Shown here: piece after piece, positions 15,166 through 23,682 of the stretch | Position numbering within the stretch: the first letter of the stretch is position 1 | How the letters are laid out: every line of letters begins with the position of its first letter | DNA from: Reyranella sp. | GTDB lineage: Bacteria; Pseudomonadota; Alphaproteobacteria; Reyranellales; Reyranellaceae | DNA length: 45,133 nucleotides | Direction: 5' to 3' | NCBI GenBank assembly: GCA_019745575.1 | Contig: JAIETA010000336.1 | Location: 1 to 45,133, forward strand | Position numbers and translations under genes: made by a program | Notes under the pieces: model-generated | Told to the model about the DNA's origin: nothing | The model's database searches: none | The model's input: only the letters and a program-made list of their open reading frames with translations

Positions 15166-16350
15166 TTAGATGACGCGATCGTCCCGTAATTTCCGGATTT
15201 GGGTCGTGTCGTAGCCCAATTCAAGCAGGATCTGGTCGGTATGCTCACCGAGCTTGGGCGCGCGGCGGCGGATGGTGAGAGGCGTGCGCGACAGTTTCAC
15301 AGGCTCCTGGAGCACCGGCACCGGCTTGCCGGCGCCCGGGAAATCCATCTGATGGAGGAACTTGGCCGCCTTCACGTGCGGATCGTCGAGCGCCTGCTGC
15401 GGCGAGTAGACCGGGCCGGCCGGAATGCGATTGGCTTCGAGCGCCGCCAGCGCCTCGGCGACGCTGCGCGTGTCGCACCATTTCTGCATGATCGCCGAGA
15501 GCGCCTCGCCGTTGTCGCCGCGCGCCAGGTCGTCCTTGAAGCGCGGGTCGCTGGCCAGGGCCTCGTTGCCCATCAGTTTGCACCAGCGGACGAACAGCGG
15601 CTGGCCGATGGTCATGGCGTAGATCCATCCGTCCTTGCACTTGAAGGTATCGGACGGGCCCGCGGTGAAGCCGCGGTTGAGGGTGGCGATTCGGTTGAGG
15701 CTGAGCATCGCCTGCTCGATCAGATGGCTGTTGGTGATGTTGATAGCGGTGCGCAGCAGCGCCGTCTCGACCTTCTGGCCCTTGCCGCTCTTGGCGCGGT
15801 CGATCAGGGCCGCCAGCACCCCCACGGTGTTGAGGAGGGCGGTGCCGAAATCGACGAACGGGGCGTTCATGCGGGTCGGCACCTCGCCGTCGCCGGAGAG
15901 ATGCATGGCGCCCGACATCGCCTGGCCGATCGTGTCGAAGCCAACACGCGTTGCATAGGGGCCCTCCGAGCCGAAGGTCGAAGTCGTAGCCAGGATGATC
16001 CGAGGGTTGATGGCGGAGATGGTGTCGTAGTCGATGCCCATTTTCTTGAGGTCTTCGTAGGGCAGGTTGGCGATGACCACATCGGACACGGCCACCAACT
16101 TACTCACGATCTCGCGGCCCGCCGGCTTCACGGGGTTGAGCGTCAGGCCGAGCTTGTTGCGGCCCATCTGGAGGAACATGGCACCTTCGCCGCCCTCGAC
16201 GACCGGCGTCACCCAGCGGTCTTCGCTGCCGTCGAGCTTCTCGATGCGGATCACCTCGGCGCCGAGATCGCCCAGCATCGTGCCGCAGAACGGGCCGGCA
16301 ATGTACCGACCGAAATCGAGAACGCGTATGCCTTCCAGAACGCCGGACAT
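15166..16350 (-). CDS. CaiB/BaiF family CoA-transferase (type III)
   Basis: 394-residue type III CoA-transferase, which moves CoA between acyl-CoA and a carboxylic acid by way of an aspartyl intermediate. The family opening RVLDFGRYIAGPFCGTMLGDLGAEVIRIEK is at 8-37; a probable catalytic Asp lies in NAPFVDFGTALLN (about residue 169, the usual place), followed by GQKVETALL and the GWIYAMTIGQPLFVRWC segment. Length is standard. Last gene of the large minus-strand block, 27 nt after the fused TRAP permease, so it probably activates the acid the transporter brings in. Donor is likely succinyl-CoA or acetyl-CoA; the acceptor cannot be read. Confidence 0.9.
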   Translation of the reverse strand: MSGVLEGIRVLDFGRYIAGPFCGTMLGDLGAEVIRIEKLDGSEDRWVTPVVEGGEGAMFLQMGRNKLGLTLNPVKPAGREIVSKLVAVSDVVIANLPYEDLKKMGIDYDTISAINPRIILATTSTFGSEGPYATRVGFDTIGQAMSGAMHLSGDGEVPTRMNAPFVDFGTALLNTVGVLAALIDRAKSGKGQKVETALLRTAINITNSHLIEQAMLSLNRIATLNRGFTAGPSDTFKCKDGWIYAMTIGQPLFVRWCKLMGNEALASDPRFKDDLARGDNGEALSAIMQKWCDTRSVAEALAALEANRIPAGPVYSPQQALDDPHVKAAKFLHQMDFPGAGKPVPVLQEPVKLSRTPLTIRRRAPKLGEHTDQILLELGYDTTQIRKLRDDRVI

Positions 16351-16377
16351 GAGCGATTGCCTCCCAGGAGCCGCGCA

Positions 16378-18609
16378 TCAGGCGGCGCGGCTGCGCCGGA
16401 CCATTAGCAGAGCCACCAGCACCGTGGGAACGAGCAAGACGGCGGCCAACAGTTCCATCTGTGCATTGCTGAGCGGCATGATCCCGCCGCCCGGCGTGGC
16501 CAGAACCAGGCCGCCCACGATCAGCAGGATACGCAACGGCCACTCGAGAAAGCCGGTGCGGCGCAAGTCGCCGACGCCGGCCAGATAGCCTTGGATCCCG
16601 CCGCAGATGAACAGGATGCCGACGAGCGCGGTGACCGCGAGGTAGATCGCCTCGAAGTAGGGCACACCGCCGCCGTCCGCGGCCTGAAGGACGAGGGCGG
16701 GGTTGGCCACGAAGAAGAACGGGATGAAATAGATGATGCTGCCGACCCACATTGATTCCCAGCCGGTCTTCATCGCCGGCGCGCCGGCAATGCCGGCCGC
16801 GGCGAACGAGGCGATCGCCACGGGCGGCGTGATCGACGACAGCATGCCCCAGTAGAAGATGAACATATGCACAGCCATCTTGTTGAGGCCGAGTTTCTCG
16901 AGCGCCGGCCCGACCAGGATGGCGAGGAAGATGTAACAGGCGGTAGTCGTGAGACCGAGGCCAAGCACCAGGCTGGTGATGGCGCACATCGCCAGCAGCA
17001 GAAGCGCGTTGCTGCCGGCGATGGCCAGCAGGTCGTTGGCTAGCGAGGCGATCACGCCGGTCAGAGAGAAGGCACCGATCAGAAGACCGCAGCCGGCCAG
17101 AATGCCGACCAACTCGACGAAGGTGCGGCCGTTGGCCTCGAGGAAGGCAACATACTTGCGCAGGCCCCAGCGTTTCTCGCCCCAGATCTCGTTCAACACG
17201 ACCAGCAGCAGCATGCCACCCAGGGCCGGCAGCAGAATCGCGTTCATCCAGGCGTCGGCCGCGCCGTCGCTCGTGGCGGCGAGCGCCTTGGCGTAGCCGT
17301 CGCCGCGTACGGTCATGACGGCAGTCGCCGCGAGGGCCACCAGCAGATTGACGACGTTCGCGGCCGTCCATCTGCCGGGCTGGGCCCACTGGTTTAGCAC
17401 CAACAGGAGCGCCGTGGCATAGAACGGCGCGTGGCTCTCGCGCTTGAAGTACAGCAGCATCACGATCAGCAGCGCGATGACGAAGGCGTAGTACCAGCCC
17501 TCCTTCAGAGTGTCCCAGACCTTCGGCAGCTCGCGCCTTTCGAGGCCCTTGAGACCGCGCCGGGCGGCGTAAGCATCGACCTGCATGAACAGGCCGGCGT
17601 AGTAGAGAATGGCCGGGATGACGGCGGCGACAGCGACTTCGGCGTAAGTCGTGCCCATGAACTGGGCCATGACGAAGGCCGTGGCGCCCATGACCGGCGG
17701 CGCCAGCACTGCGCCGGTCGAGGCGCAGGCCTCGATGGCACCGGAGTAGGAGGGGCTGAAGCCGGTCTTCTTCATGGTCGGAATGGTCATGGTGCCGGCC
17801 GTCAGCACGTTGCTGACGATGCTCCCCGACATCATGCCGAGCAGGCCCGAGGCGAAGATGCAGACCTTGGCGGCACCGCCGCGGAACGTGCCGCACAAGG
17901 CGAAAGCGATGTTGATGAAGAACTTGCCGGCGCCCGTCATCATCAGAGCCGTGCCGAACACCAGGAAGCCGATCACCACGTCGGCGAAGGCCTGAATGGG
18001 GATGCCGAGCAGGCTCTCCGTCGACAGCACGTGATAGGCCGCGGTCTGTTCCAGTGTCGACTGGTTGCCCTTGAGCGGCCCCAGCCAGCTCGCGCCGGCG
18101 AACAGCGGATAGACGGTGAAGGGAAACACGCTGAGCAGCAGGCTCCAGCCGCCCGTGCGGCGCAGCGCCTCCATCAGGACGGCCCACATGAAATATCCCG
18201 CATAGATGACCGCGGCGGGCGGGTCGCCGAACTCCCAGCCCAGTTCGGCGGCTTTGCGGATGTTCAACATGAGGTAGAAGGAGGCGGCAGCCGTGCCGAC
18301 GAACAGCACGACATCGTACCAGGCGATGCGCTCGAGCGACGCCTTCGCGCTTCCGGGAAAGATCAGGAAGGTGAAAGGCAGCATGCACAGGATGAGCAGA
18401 TAGAAGTATTCGGTATTGAGCGGCGTGAAGCCGACAAAGAAGCGCAGCGCGAATTGCTGGTTGATGCAGAGGAAGATCGTGACGCCGGTCAGGACCACCA
18501 GCGCCCACCGCCAGAAGCCGGTGAGCGGGCGCGTGCGCATGGTCTCGGCCTCGGCCGGGCCCGTCTGGTGCGGATCGTCGAACACGATCCGCTCTGTCCG
18601 CTCGGTCAT
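16378..18609 (-). CDS. TRAP transporter fused permease (DctQM type, TAXI-linked)
   Basis: 743-residue inner-membrane protein joining the small four-helix and large twelve-helix TRAP permease subunits, as is normal for TAXI-type systems. The N-terminal ~200 residues hold four to five helices (for example FTPLNTEYFYLLILCMLPF); the rest is the DctM-like part with GMMSGSIVSNVLTAGTMTIP and GAVLAPPVMGATAFVMAQFMG near 270-320 and the second half repeat KLGLNKMAVHMFIFYWGMLS. Uptake is driven by a sodium or proton gradient. Start at 18609 with AGGAAA about 9 nt before; a frame open to 18690 is not needed. Lies 67 nt after the TAXI binding-protein gene. Confidence 0.9.
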   Translation of the reverse strand: MTERTERIVFDDPHQTGPAEAETMRTRPLTGFWRWALVVLTGVTIFLCINQQFALRFFVGFTPLNTEYFYLLILCMLPFTFLIFPGSAKASLERIAWYDVVLFVGTAAASFYLMLNIRKAAELGWEFGDPPAAVIYAGYFMWAVLMEALRRTGGWSLLLSVFPFTVYPLFAGASWLGPLKGNQSTLEQTAAYHVLSTESLLGIPIQAFADVVIGFLVFGTALMMTGAGKFFINIAFALCGTFRGGAAKVCIFASGLLGMMSGSIVSNVLTAGTMTIPTMKKTGFSPSYSGAIEACASTGAVLAPPVMGATAFVMAQFMGTTYAEVAVAAVIPAILYYAGLFMQVDAYAARRGLKGLERRELPKVWDTLKEGWYYAFVIALLIVMLLYFKRESHAPFYATALLLVLNQWAQPGRWTAANVVNLLVALAATAVMTVRGDGYAKALAATSDGAADAWMNAILLPALGGMLLLVVLNEIWGEKRWGLRKYVAFLEANGRTFVELVGILAGCGLLIGAFSLTGVIASLANDLLAIAGSNALLLLAMCAITSLVLGLGLTTTACYIFLAILVGPALEKLGLNKMAVHMFIFYWGMLSSITPPVAIASFAAAGIAGAPAMKTGWESMWVGSIIYFIPFFFVANPALVLQAADGGGVPYFEAIYLAVTALVGILFICGGIQGYLAGVGDLRRTGFLEWPLRILLIVGGLVLATPGGGIMPLSNAQMELLAAVLLVPTVLVALLMVRRSRAA

Positions 18610-18676
18610 TTGTGGGCTTTTCCTGTTCGTCGAGGCCGACGGGCTGGCCGGCCTTGGGCGAGCGCCTTGCGCCGGC

Positions 18677-19822
18677 CTAGTCGAAGACAACGTCCATTCC
18701 GGCCTTCTGAAGTGCGGCGGCGCGAGCCTTCAGCCAGCCGTCGGCGAAGGCCTTGTCGTCGGACGGCGCGTTGGCCGCAAAGGCTTTCCAGGCGTCCATC
18801 ATCACTTGCTGGCGCTTGACCAGACCGTCGTTGTGCTTCTGCGCCGCATCGGTCCAGACGCCCTTCTCCTTGAAGGCCCGGATGGTGCCATCATGATAGG
18901 GGATGACCCACGTCATGTTCTGCTGCGACAGCGCCATGCCTTCCGCACCCGGGGCGCCGTCCTTGTACTTGTCGTAGGTGTCGATCATCGCCTTGGTGAT
19001 GGCATAGATCGTGTCGGCCGGCCGGTCGGCGTAGGTCATGAAGATCGGATAGGCGTAGCTCGCCAGGACGAGAGACGTCTGAGGCGACAACCCGCCGGCA
19101 CCGCAGGTGACTTTCTGCGGGACGAAATAGGGCGCAATCTTGTGGACTCGCGCCCAGCCCTGCTTGTCGTCGGCCGGAAACGGCGGCCAGACGACGCCGC
19201 GGGGCGAGCTGTCGGCTTCCTTCGATTGGCCGGAGATCGTCGAGCTCAGGGCGACGTCGACCTCATTGTTGACGAAGCCCTTCCACATGGCGTTGTTGGA
19301 AGAGAACTGGACAAGAGTGACGTCCTTGGTCGTCAGGCCGCCGAAGGCGATCAGTGCCAGGACACCCTGAGTCAGGGCAGGCGATCCGACGACGACGCCG
19401 ACGCGCTTGCCCTTGATGTCCTTGACCTCCTTGACTCCTGTGTCCTTGGCCGCAGCGAGGGTTATCCCGTTGCAGGCCGTTGCGGCCATGAGGAGGCGGC
19501 TGGGCTGCGGCCCCCAGCTCCGGGTGCCGAACTCGAAGACGCCTTCCTGGGCGAAGTAGGTCCCGATGCCCATCTGGGAGACCACGGCGCGGTTGGCCTT
19601 GATCGGCGCCAGCCGGCCGGTGTCGTTGCCCGACGGCAGGACGCGCACGTCGACGCCCAGCGCGTTCTTGAACTGCTGACCCATGGCCACGGCAATGTTG
19701 AAGCCCGAGGAGCCGGTGTCGTAGGCGGTCCACGACATTTCCTTCGGAAGCGCCTGGCCGAAGGCGGGGCCCGAAGCAAGCAACGCGGCAGTCGCGCCCG
19801 CGATGACGGAGCGTCTGATCAT
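18677..19822 (-). CDS. TAXI family TRAP transporter substrate-binding protein
   Basis: 381-residue periplasmic binding protein with a signal peptide at about 1-22 (RRSVIAGATAALLASGPAFG). TAXI family features: SWTAYDTGSSGFNIAVAMGQQFK near 30-52, NRAVVSQMGIGTYFAQEG near 78-95 and KGKRVGVVVGSPALTQ near 136. The C-terminal half has ADTIYAITKAMIDTYDKYK, typical of TAXI proteins. It delivers its ligand to the fused TRAP permease encoded next. GGAGG lies 5-6 nt before the ATG. TAXI ligands range over glutamate, 2-oxoacids and dicarboxylates; here it is probably an organic acid handled by the CoA-transferase. Confidence 0.88.
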   Translation of the reverse strand: MIRRSVIAGATAALLASGPAFGQALPKEMSWTAYDTGSSGFNIAVAMGQQFKNALGVDVRVLPSGNDTGRLAPIKANRAVVSQMGIGTYFAQEGVFEFGTRSWGPQPSRLLMAATACNGITLAAAKDTGVKEVKDIKGKRVGVVVGSPALTQGVLALIAFGGLTTKDVTLVQFSSNNAMWKGFVNNEVDVALSSTISGQSKEADSSPRGVVWPPFPADDKQGWARVHKIAPYFVPQKVTCGAGGLSPQTSLVLASYAYPIFMTYADRPADTIYAITKAMIDTYDKYKDGAPGAEGMALSQQNMTWVIPYHDGTIRAFKEKGVWTDAAQKHNDGLVKRQQVMMDAWKAFAANAPSDDKAFADGWLKARAAALQKAGMDVVFD

Positions 19823-19898
19823 CCTGGTCCTCCCTGTGCGTGGCGCCTTGTCTCCGGCGCTGAACGCTGGTTCATGTTGCCAACTCGGAGGGGCAGGT

Positions 19899-20255
19899 TC
19901 AATCGAAGAAGGTGTTGGGCTTAAGAAAGAACGCCAGCATCAAGCAGCCTTCATCGGTCCACGCGTCGTGCCGGCTGCCCTGGCGTCGCCAGACGTAGTT
20001 GCCGGCACGACAGACTCCGTCGTGATCGGCAAACGATCCCTCGAGCACGAACGTCTGTTCGATCGCGGCGTGTTCGTGCTGCGGAAGGCGCGCGCCCGGC
20101 GCCCAGCGCATCAGCACCGTGGACATGCCGGTATCCGTGTTCTCCATCAGGATCTTCCAGTCGATCCCGGGAAAGCGAGTCGGCTGCCACGGCACGCTCG
20201 CCACGTCGACGTATGTCGAGTCGCGCAAGGAGACCGTCATCGTCTCGACGTTCAC
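19899..20255 (-). CDS. Cupin-domain protein
   Basis: 118 residues if read from the GTG at 20253-20255, whose first four bases GTGA overlap the stop of the HMG-CoA-lyase-like gene; an ATG at 20240 gives 113. A single cupin barrel: motif 1 APGARLPQHEHAAIEQTFVLEGSF with the metal-binding HEH and Glu, motif 2 AGNYVWRRQGSRHDAWTDEG with a late His. Related small proteins are often called 'anti-sigma ChrR-like' or 'dioxygenase-like' cupins. Cytoplasmic. Position between lyase and TAXI genes suggests a role in the same catabolic operon, perhaps as a small metalloenzyme or sensor; function is unknown. Confidence 0.8.
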   Translation of the reverse strand: MNVETMTVSLRDSTYVDVASVPWQPTRFPGIDWKILMENTDTGMSTVLMRWAPGARLPQHEHAAIEQTFVLEGSFADHDGVCRAGNYVWRRQGSRHDAWTDEGCLMLAFFLKPNTFFD

Positions 20256-21208
20256 GCCGCGGCCCTCTGCTTGGCGGCCCTGAGCGTGCCGCCGCGCATC
20301 ACATGACCGGGCAGGGGGCGACCGACGATGTCCTCGGCAAGCCGCGCGACATCGATCAGCCGCTCGATATCGAGGCCGGTCTCGACACCCATCTCCTCGC
20401 ACAAAAAGGCGAAATCCTCGGTGCAGATATTGCCCGCCGCGCCATCCGTGGCCGCGAAGGGACAGCCGCCGAGGCCGGCGATCGAGGCATCGAACTTGGT
20501 GACTCCGAGCCGCAGGCCGGCATAGGCGCTGGCCATGCCGGTGCCGCGCGTGTCGTGCAGATGCAGCGCGATTTCGAGATCGGGCCACTTGGAGCGGATC
20601 GCGCCGATCAGCCGTTCGACCGAGCGTGGCGTGGCCCAGCCCATGGCGTCGGTGAGCTTGATGCCCTTGAGGGCAAACCCGGCCATCTCCGCCTCGTCAA
20701 GCACCGACTGAACGCGGGACAGGATGAGGGCGGTTGAAAGTTCACCCTCGTAGTTGCAGCCAAAGGCGCCCAGCACGATGCCCCAGTCGACGGTCATGCC
20801 GCGGTCCTTGAAGGTCTTCAGCGACAGCCGCTGTTCGACCAGCGCGTCCTGCACCGACTTGCCGACGTTCTTGCGTGAGAAGGTGTCGGATGCAGTGATT
20901 CGCACGCCGCCCACGACATCCAGCGGACCTCTCAGGGCGCGTTCGAGACCCTGCTGGTTCAGCCACAGCGCACTGTACTGGATGCCGGGTTTGCGGCGAA
21001 TGCTTGCTGCCACTTCCTCGGCGTCCGCCATGGTCGGAACACGCTTCGGATTGACGTAGGAAACGCAGGCGATGCGCTCCAGCCCGGTGTCCGCCAGCGC
21101 CTCGATGAGGCGCACCTTGTTGGCCACCGGGATTGCCTTCTTCTCCGACTGGAAGCCCTCGCGAGGGCCTTCCTCGTCGATCGACACGCGCCTGGGCAAG
21201 TCGGACAT
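20252..21208 (-). CDS. HMG-CoA-lyase-like (DRE-TIM) enzyme
   Basis: 318-residue member of the DRE-TIM metallolyase group, closest in pattern to hydroxymethylglutaryl-CoA lyase, which cleaves 3-hydroxy-3-methylglutaryl-CoA to acetyl-CoA and acetoacetate. Seen: the opening SIDEEGPREGFQSEKKAIP (catalytic Arg in GPRE), FCNY-like segment near 180, GIKLTDAMGWATP near 205, the metal-binding HLHDTRGTG near 240 and the cysteine loop GLGGCPFAATDGAAGN near 268, which HMGL needs for activity. The start at 21208 is the first ATG that gives the family N-terminus. Lies 17 nt after tctA. The specific 3-hydroxyacyl-CoA could differ from HMG-CoA. Confidence 0.88.
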   Translation of the reverse strand: MSDLPRRVSIDEEGPREGFQSEKKAIPVANKVRLIEALADTGLERIACVSYVNPKRVPTMADAEEVAASIRRKPGIQYSALWLNQQGLERALRGPLDVVGGVRITASDTFSRKNVGKSVQDALVEQRLSLKTFKDRGMTVDWGIVLGAFGCNYEGELSTALILSRVQSVLDEAEMAGFALKGIKLTDAMGWATPRSVERLIGAIRSKWPDLEIALHLHDTRGTGMASAYAGLRLGVTKFDASIAGLGGCPFAATDGAAGNICTEDFAFLCEEMGVETGLDIERLIDVARLAEDIVGRPLPGHVMRGGTLRAAKQRAAA

Positions 21209-21225
21209 GGCAGACTCCTGTTGCG

Positions 21226-22728
21226 TCAGCCTTCTTCCTGAAAGGCCTCCTTGCGCGCTTTCTTGATGCTGGGGAGCGCCATGAGCACCAGCAGGAACGC
21301 GGTGGTGATGAGCAGGCCGAGGCTGATCGGCCGTTCGAGGAACACCATCGGATCGCCGCGCGACAGCAGCATGGCGCGCCGGAAATACTCCTCCATCTGC
21401 GGTCCCAGTACGAGGCCGAGCAGGAACGGCGCCCCCTCGCAGCCGAGCCGGGAGAAGACATAGCCCAGGACGCCGAAGGCGGCGACCTGCAGCACGTGGA
21501 AGGTGCTGTTCTGCAGGCTGTAGGCGCCGATGCAGCAGAACAGCAGGATGGCCGGAGCCAGGAAGCGGTAGGGTACGGTGAGAAGCTTCACCCACATACC
21601 GATCATCGGAAGGTTGATGACGACCAGCATGGCGTTGCCGATCCACATCGAGGCGATCATGCCCCAGAACAGGTCCGGCTTCTTGGTCATCACCTCGGGG
21701 CCGGGCTGGATGCCCTGGATGATCATGGCACCGACCATCAGCGCCATCACGGCGTTGGACGGAATGCCGAGCGTCAGCATGGGAATGAACGACGTCTGGG
21801 CGGCAGCGTTGTTGGCCGCCTCCGGGGAGGCCACGCCCTCGACCGCGCCCTTGCCGAATTCGCCGGGGTTCTTCGAGATCTTCTTCTCGAGCGTATAGGC
21901 CGAGAAGGCGCCCAGCGTCGGGCCGCCGCCCGGCAGTACGCCCAGCAGCGAGCCCAGCATCGTACCGCGGAGGACGGCGGGAATGGCCCGCCGGACCTCT
22001 TCGCGCGTCGGCCATAGCGAACCGACCTTGATGGTCCCTGTGCGCGTGAGATGTCGTTCGAGGTTGACGACGATCTCGGCGACGCCGAACAGGCCCATGG
22101 CGATAGGCGCGAAATCGATGCCGTCGCTGAGTTCCGGAATGTCGAAGGTGAACCGCTGGGCACCGGTGTTGACATCGGTGCCAACGAGGCCGAACAGCAG
22201 GCCGAGGAAGACCATGGCAATGGCCTTGATGACCGAGCCGCTCGCCAGCACGACCGCGGCGACAAGACCCAGTGCCATCAATGAGCAGTAATCGGCGGGA
22301 CCGAACTTCTGCGCCATGCGCGTGAGTGGTTCGGCAAACAGCACGATGATGATGGTTCCGACTGTGCCGGCGAAGAACGATCCGACGGCCGAGATCGACA
22401 GCGCCGCACCAGCGCGGCCCCTTCGCGCCATTTGGTAGCCGTCGAGGCAGGTCACTACCGAGGCGGCTTCGCCGGGCAGGTTGACCAGAATCGATGTCGT
22501 CGAGCCGCCGTAGGCCGCTCCATAGTAAATGCCGGCCAGCATGATGAGCGATGCCGTCGGCGGCAGGTGGAAGGTAATCGGTAGCAGCATCGCGATGGTC
22601 GCGACTGGGCCGATGCCGGGAAGAACGCCGATCAAGGTGCCGAGCATGCACCCCAGGAGGGCGTAGGTGATGTTCTGCAGGCTGAACGCGACGCTGAAGC
22701 CGAGCGTTAGATTGTCGAGGAGTTCCAT
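21226..22728 (-). CDS. tctA: Tripartite tricarboxylate transporter large permease TctA
   Basis: 500-residue integral membrane protein of the TctA family with about 10-12 helices; it forms the channel that works with TctB and a periplasmic TctC/Bug protein to import carboxylates. Family motifs: LLGCMLGTLIGVLPGIGPVATIAMLLP near 26-53, IYYGAAYGGSTTSILVNLPGEAAS near 66-90, and the second half repeat GVLPGGGPTLGAFSAYTLEK near 265. It begins 1 nt after the tctB stop. No binding-protein gene lies in this operon; the nearest TctC-type gene is at 28441. Confidence 0.93.
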   Translation of the reverse strand: MELLDNLTLGFSVAFSLQNITYALLGCMLGTLIGVLPGIGPVATIAMLLPITFHLPPTASLIMLAGIYYGAAYGGSTTSILVNLPGEAASVVTCLDGYQMARRGRAGAALSISAVGSFFAGTVGTIIIVLFAEPLTRMAQKFGPADYCSLMALGLVAAVVLASGSVIKAIAMVFLGLLFGLVGTDVNTGAQRFTFDIPELSDGIDFAPIAMGLFGVAEIVVNLERHLTRTGTIKVGSLWPTREEVRRAIPAVLRGTMLGSLLGVLPGGGPTLGAFSAYTLEKKISKNPGEFGKGAVEGVASPEAANNAAAQTSFIPMLTLGIPSNAVMALMVGAMIIQGIQPGPEVMTKKPDLFWGMIASMWIGNAMLVVINLPMIGMWVKLLTVPYRFLAPAILLFCCIGAYSLQNSTFHVLQVAAFGVLGYVFSRLGCEGAPFLLGLVLGPQMEEYFRRAMLLSRGDPMVFLERPISLGLLITTAFLLVLMALPSIKKARKEAFQEEG

Positions 22729-22729
22729 T

Positions 22730-23179
22730 TTACCAGACTCCCCGGATGATGGAGATGTTCATCCCCAAACCGACCTTGAAAACGAGGGTGCACACGGCTG
22801 CCAGGACGACCATGTTGCCAAGTACTTCCGTCAACTTGAATTCCTCGCCGGCCAGCGACGCAATCAGGATCAGGACGATGAGCGCCGGCAGGAGGCCGGC
22901 GCGCTCGAACAACAGGGCAAAGCAGACGATGCCGATGGTCACCAGGGTGATCGGCTTCCATTTCGGTTTCTCGACCGGTTCGGCGCCGGCGACCAGGGCG
23001 ACCACGCAGATCAGAAGGCCGAGGCCCATCATGATCAGCGCCAGCATGCGCGGCACGTAGCCCGGACCCATACGTACTGGCGTGCCGAGCGCCAGTTTCT
23101 GTCCGAAGTAGAGCGCGATCAGGCCGAAGCCAATGAACATCAGCCCGGACAGGAAGTCCTTGCTCAGGATTCGATTCAA
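22730..23179 (-). CDS. tctB: Tripartite tricarboxylate transporter small subunit TctB
   Basis: 149-residue membrane protein with four predicted helices: about 7-25 (FLSGLMFIGFGLIALYFG), 43-65, 78-110 and 120-140. The TctB-type turn GPGYVPRMLALIMMGLG is at 38-54. It stabilises or assists TctA. First gene of the minus-strand block; 500 nt without a gene separate it from the divergent kinase gene, and that space should hold the promoter. Confidence 0.88.
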   Translation of the reverse strand: MNRILSKDFLSGLMFIGFGLIALYFGQKLALGTPVRMGPGYVPRMLALIMMGLGLLICVVALVAGAEPVEKPKWKPITLVTIGIVCFALLFERAGLLPALIVLILIASLAGEEFKLTEVLGNMVVLAAVCTLVFKVGLGMNISIIRGVW

Positions 23180-23682
23180 CGATGCCTCCCCAGAACGCGT
23201 CGTCTTAAGTTTAGCTTTGGGCCCTAAACATCAGGCCGAGGACACTAGATAAACACGGATTCACGCATTCACCCAAGCCCCAAGTTTAGGCATGCCAAGG
23301 CACTCTGATCGACATTGCAGCAGTGCAAATCGCGAAGAGTTGACGCCGGACGACGCCGGTGGCCTGGATTGACCGACGGGCGGCCATTGGCGCGACAAAG
23401 AGCGCGAACAAGGATGGTGCGGCCACCGAGGACAACGCAACGTCGGCTATTGTGTCGGCGGACCCGCCAAGCCCGGCCGGGGTCGGAGGCGGCAAGGGTA
23501 ACCCTCGTCGGGGGCGGCGAAAAGGTTGAGCTGCGCTGGCGGACCGGCCGCCGGATCCAAACCGGTGCCCGACCGGGCCATCGGCAAGTCAGCCGCGTGA
23601 GCTCCCCAATGGTCGATATTGCATGCGCTGCCGCAGGCGAGCAAACTCCGGCCCGACATGAACGGTCGTTCAGGAGCAATGA
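23180..23682. other. 503-bp divergent control region without a gene
   Basis: No convincing gene in either direction; the long open frame here on the minus strand is the reverse of the kinase gene. What I see: GTTTAG at 23209-23214 facing CTAAAC at 23224-23229, and another GTTTAG at 23284-23289, in a stretch clearly poorer in GC than its flanks, which would suit the promoter of the tctB operon; and the palindrome at 23659-23672 next to the kinase start. No clear sigma-70 boxes. Confidence 0.5.
23659..23672. promoter_or_regulatory. 14-bp palindrome, likely TetR-family operator
   Basis: TGAACG-GT-CGTTCA is a perfect 6-bp inverted repeat around a 2-bp centre. It touches the Shine-Dalgarno GGAG (23673-23676) of the kinase gene that precedes tetR, so a bound repressor would block the kinase/tetR transcript. 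Size and symmetry fit TetR-family sites; binding is inferred. Confidence 0.55.

Noticed and set aside
16100..18508. 802-residue open frame in another frame of the same minus strand, across the fused TRAP permease gene
   Set aside because: Arginine-rich out-of-frame reading of the permease; no motif, no start signal.
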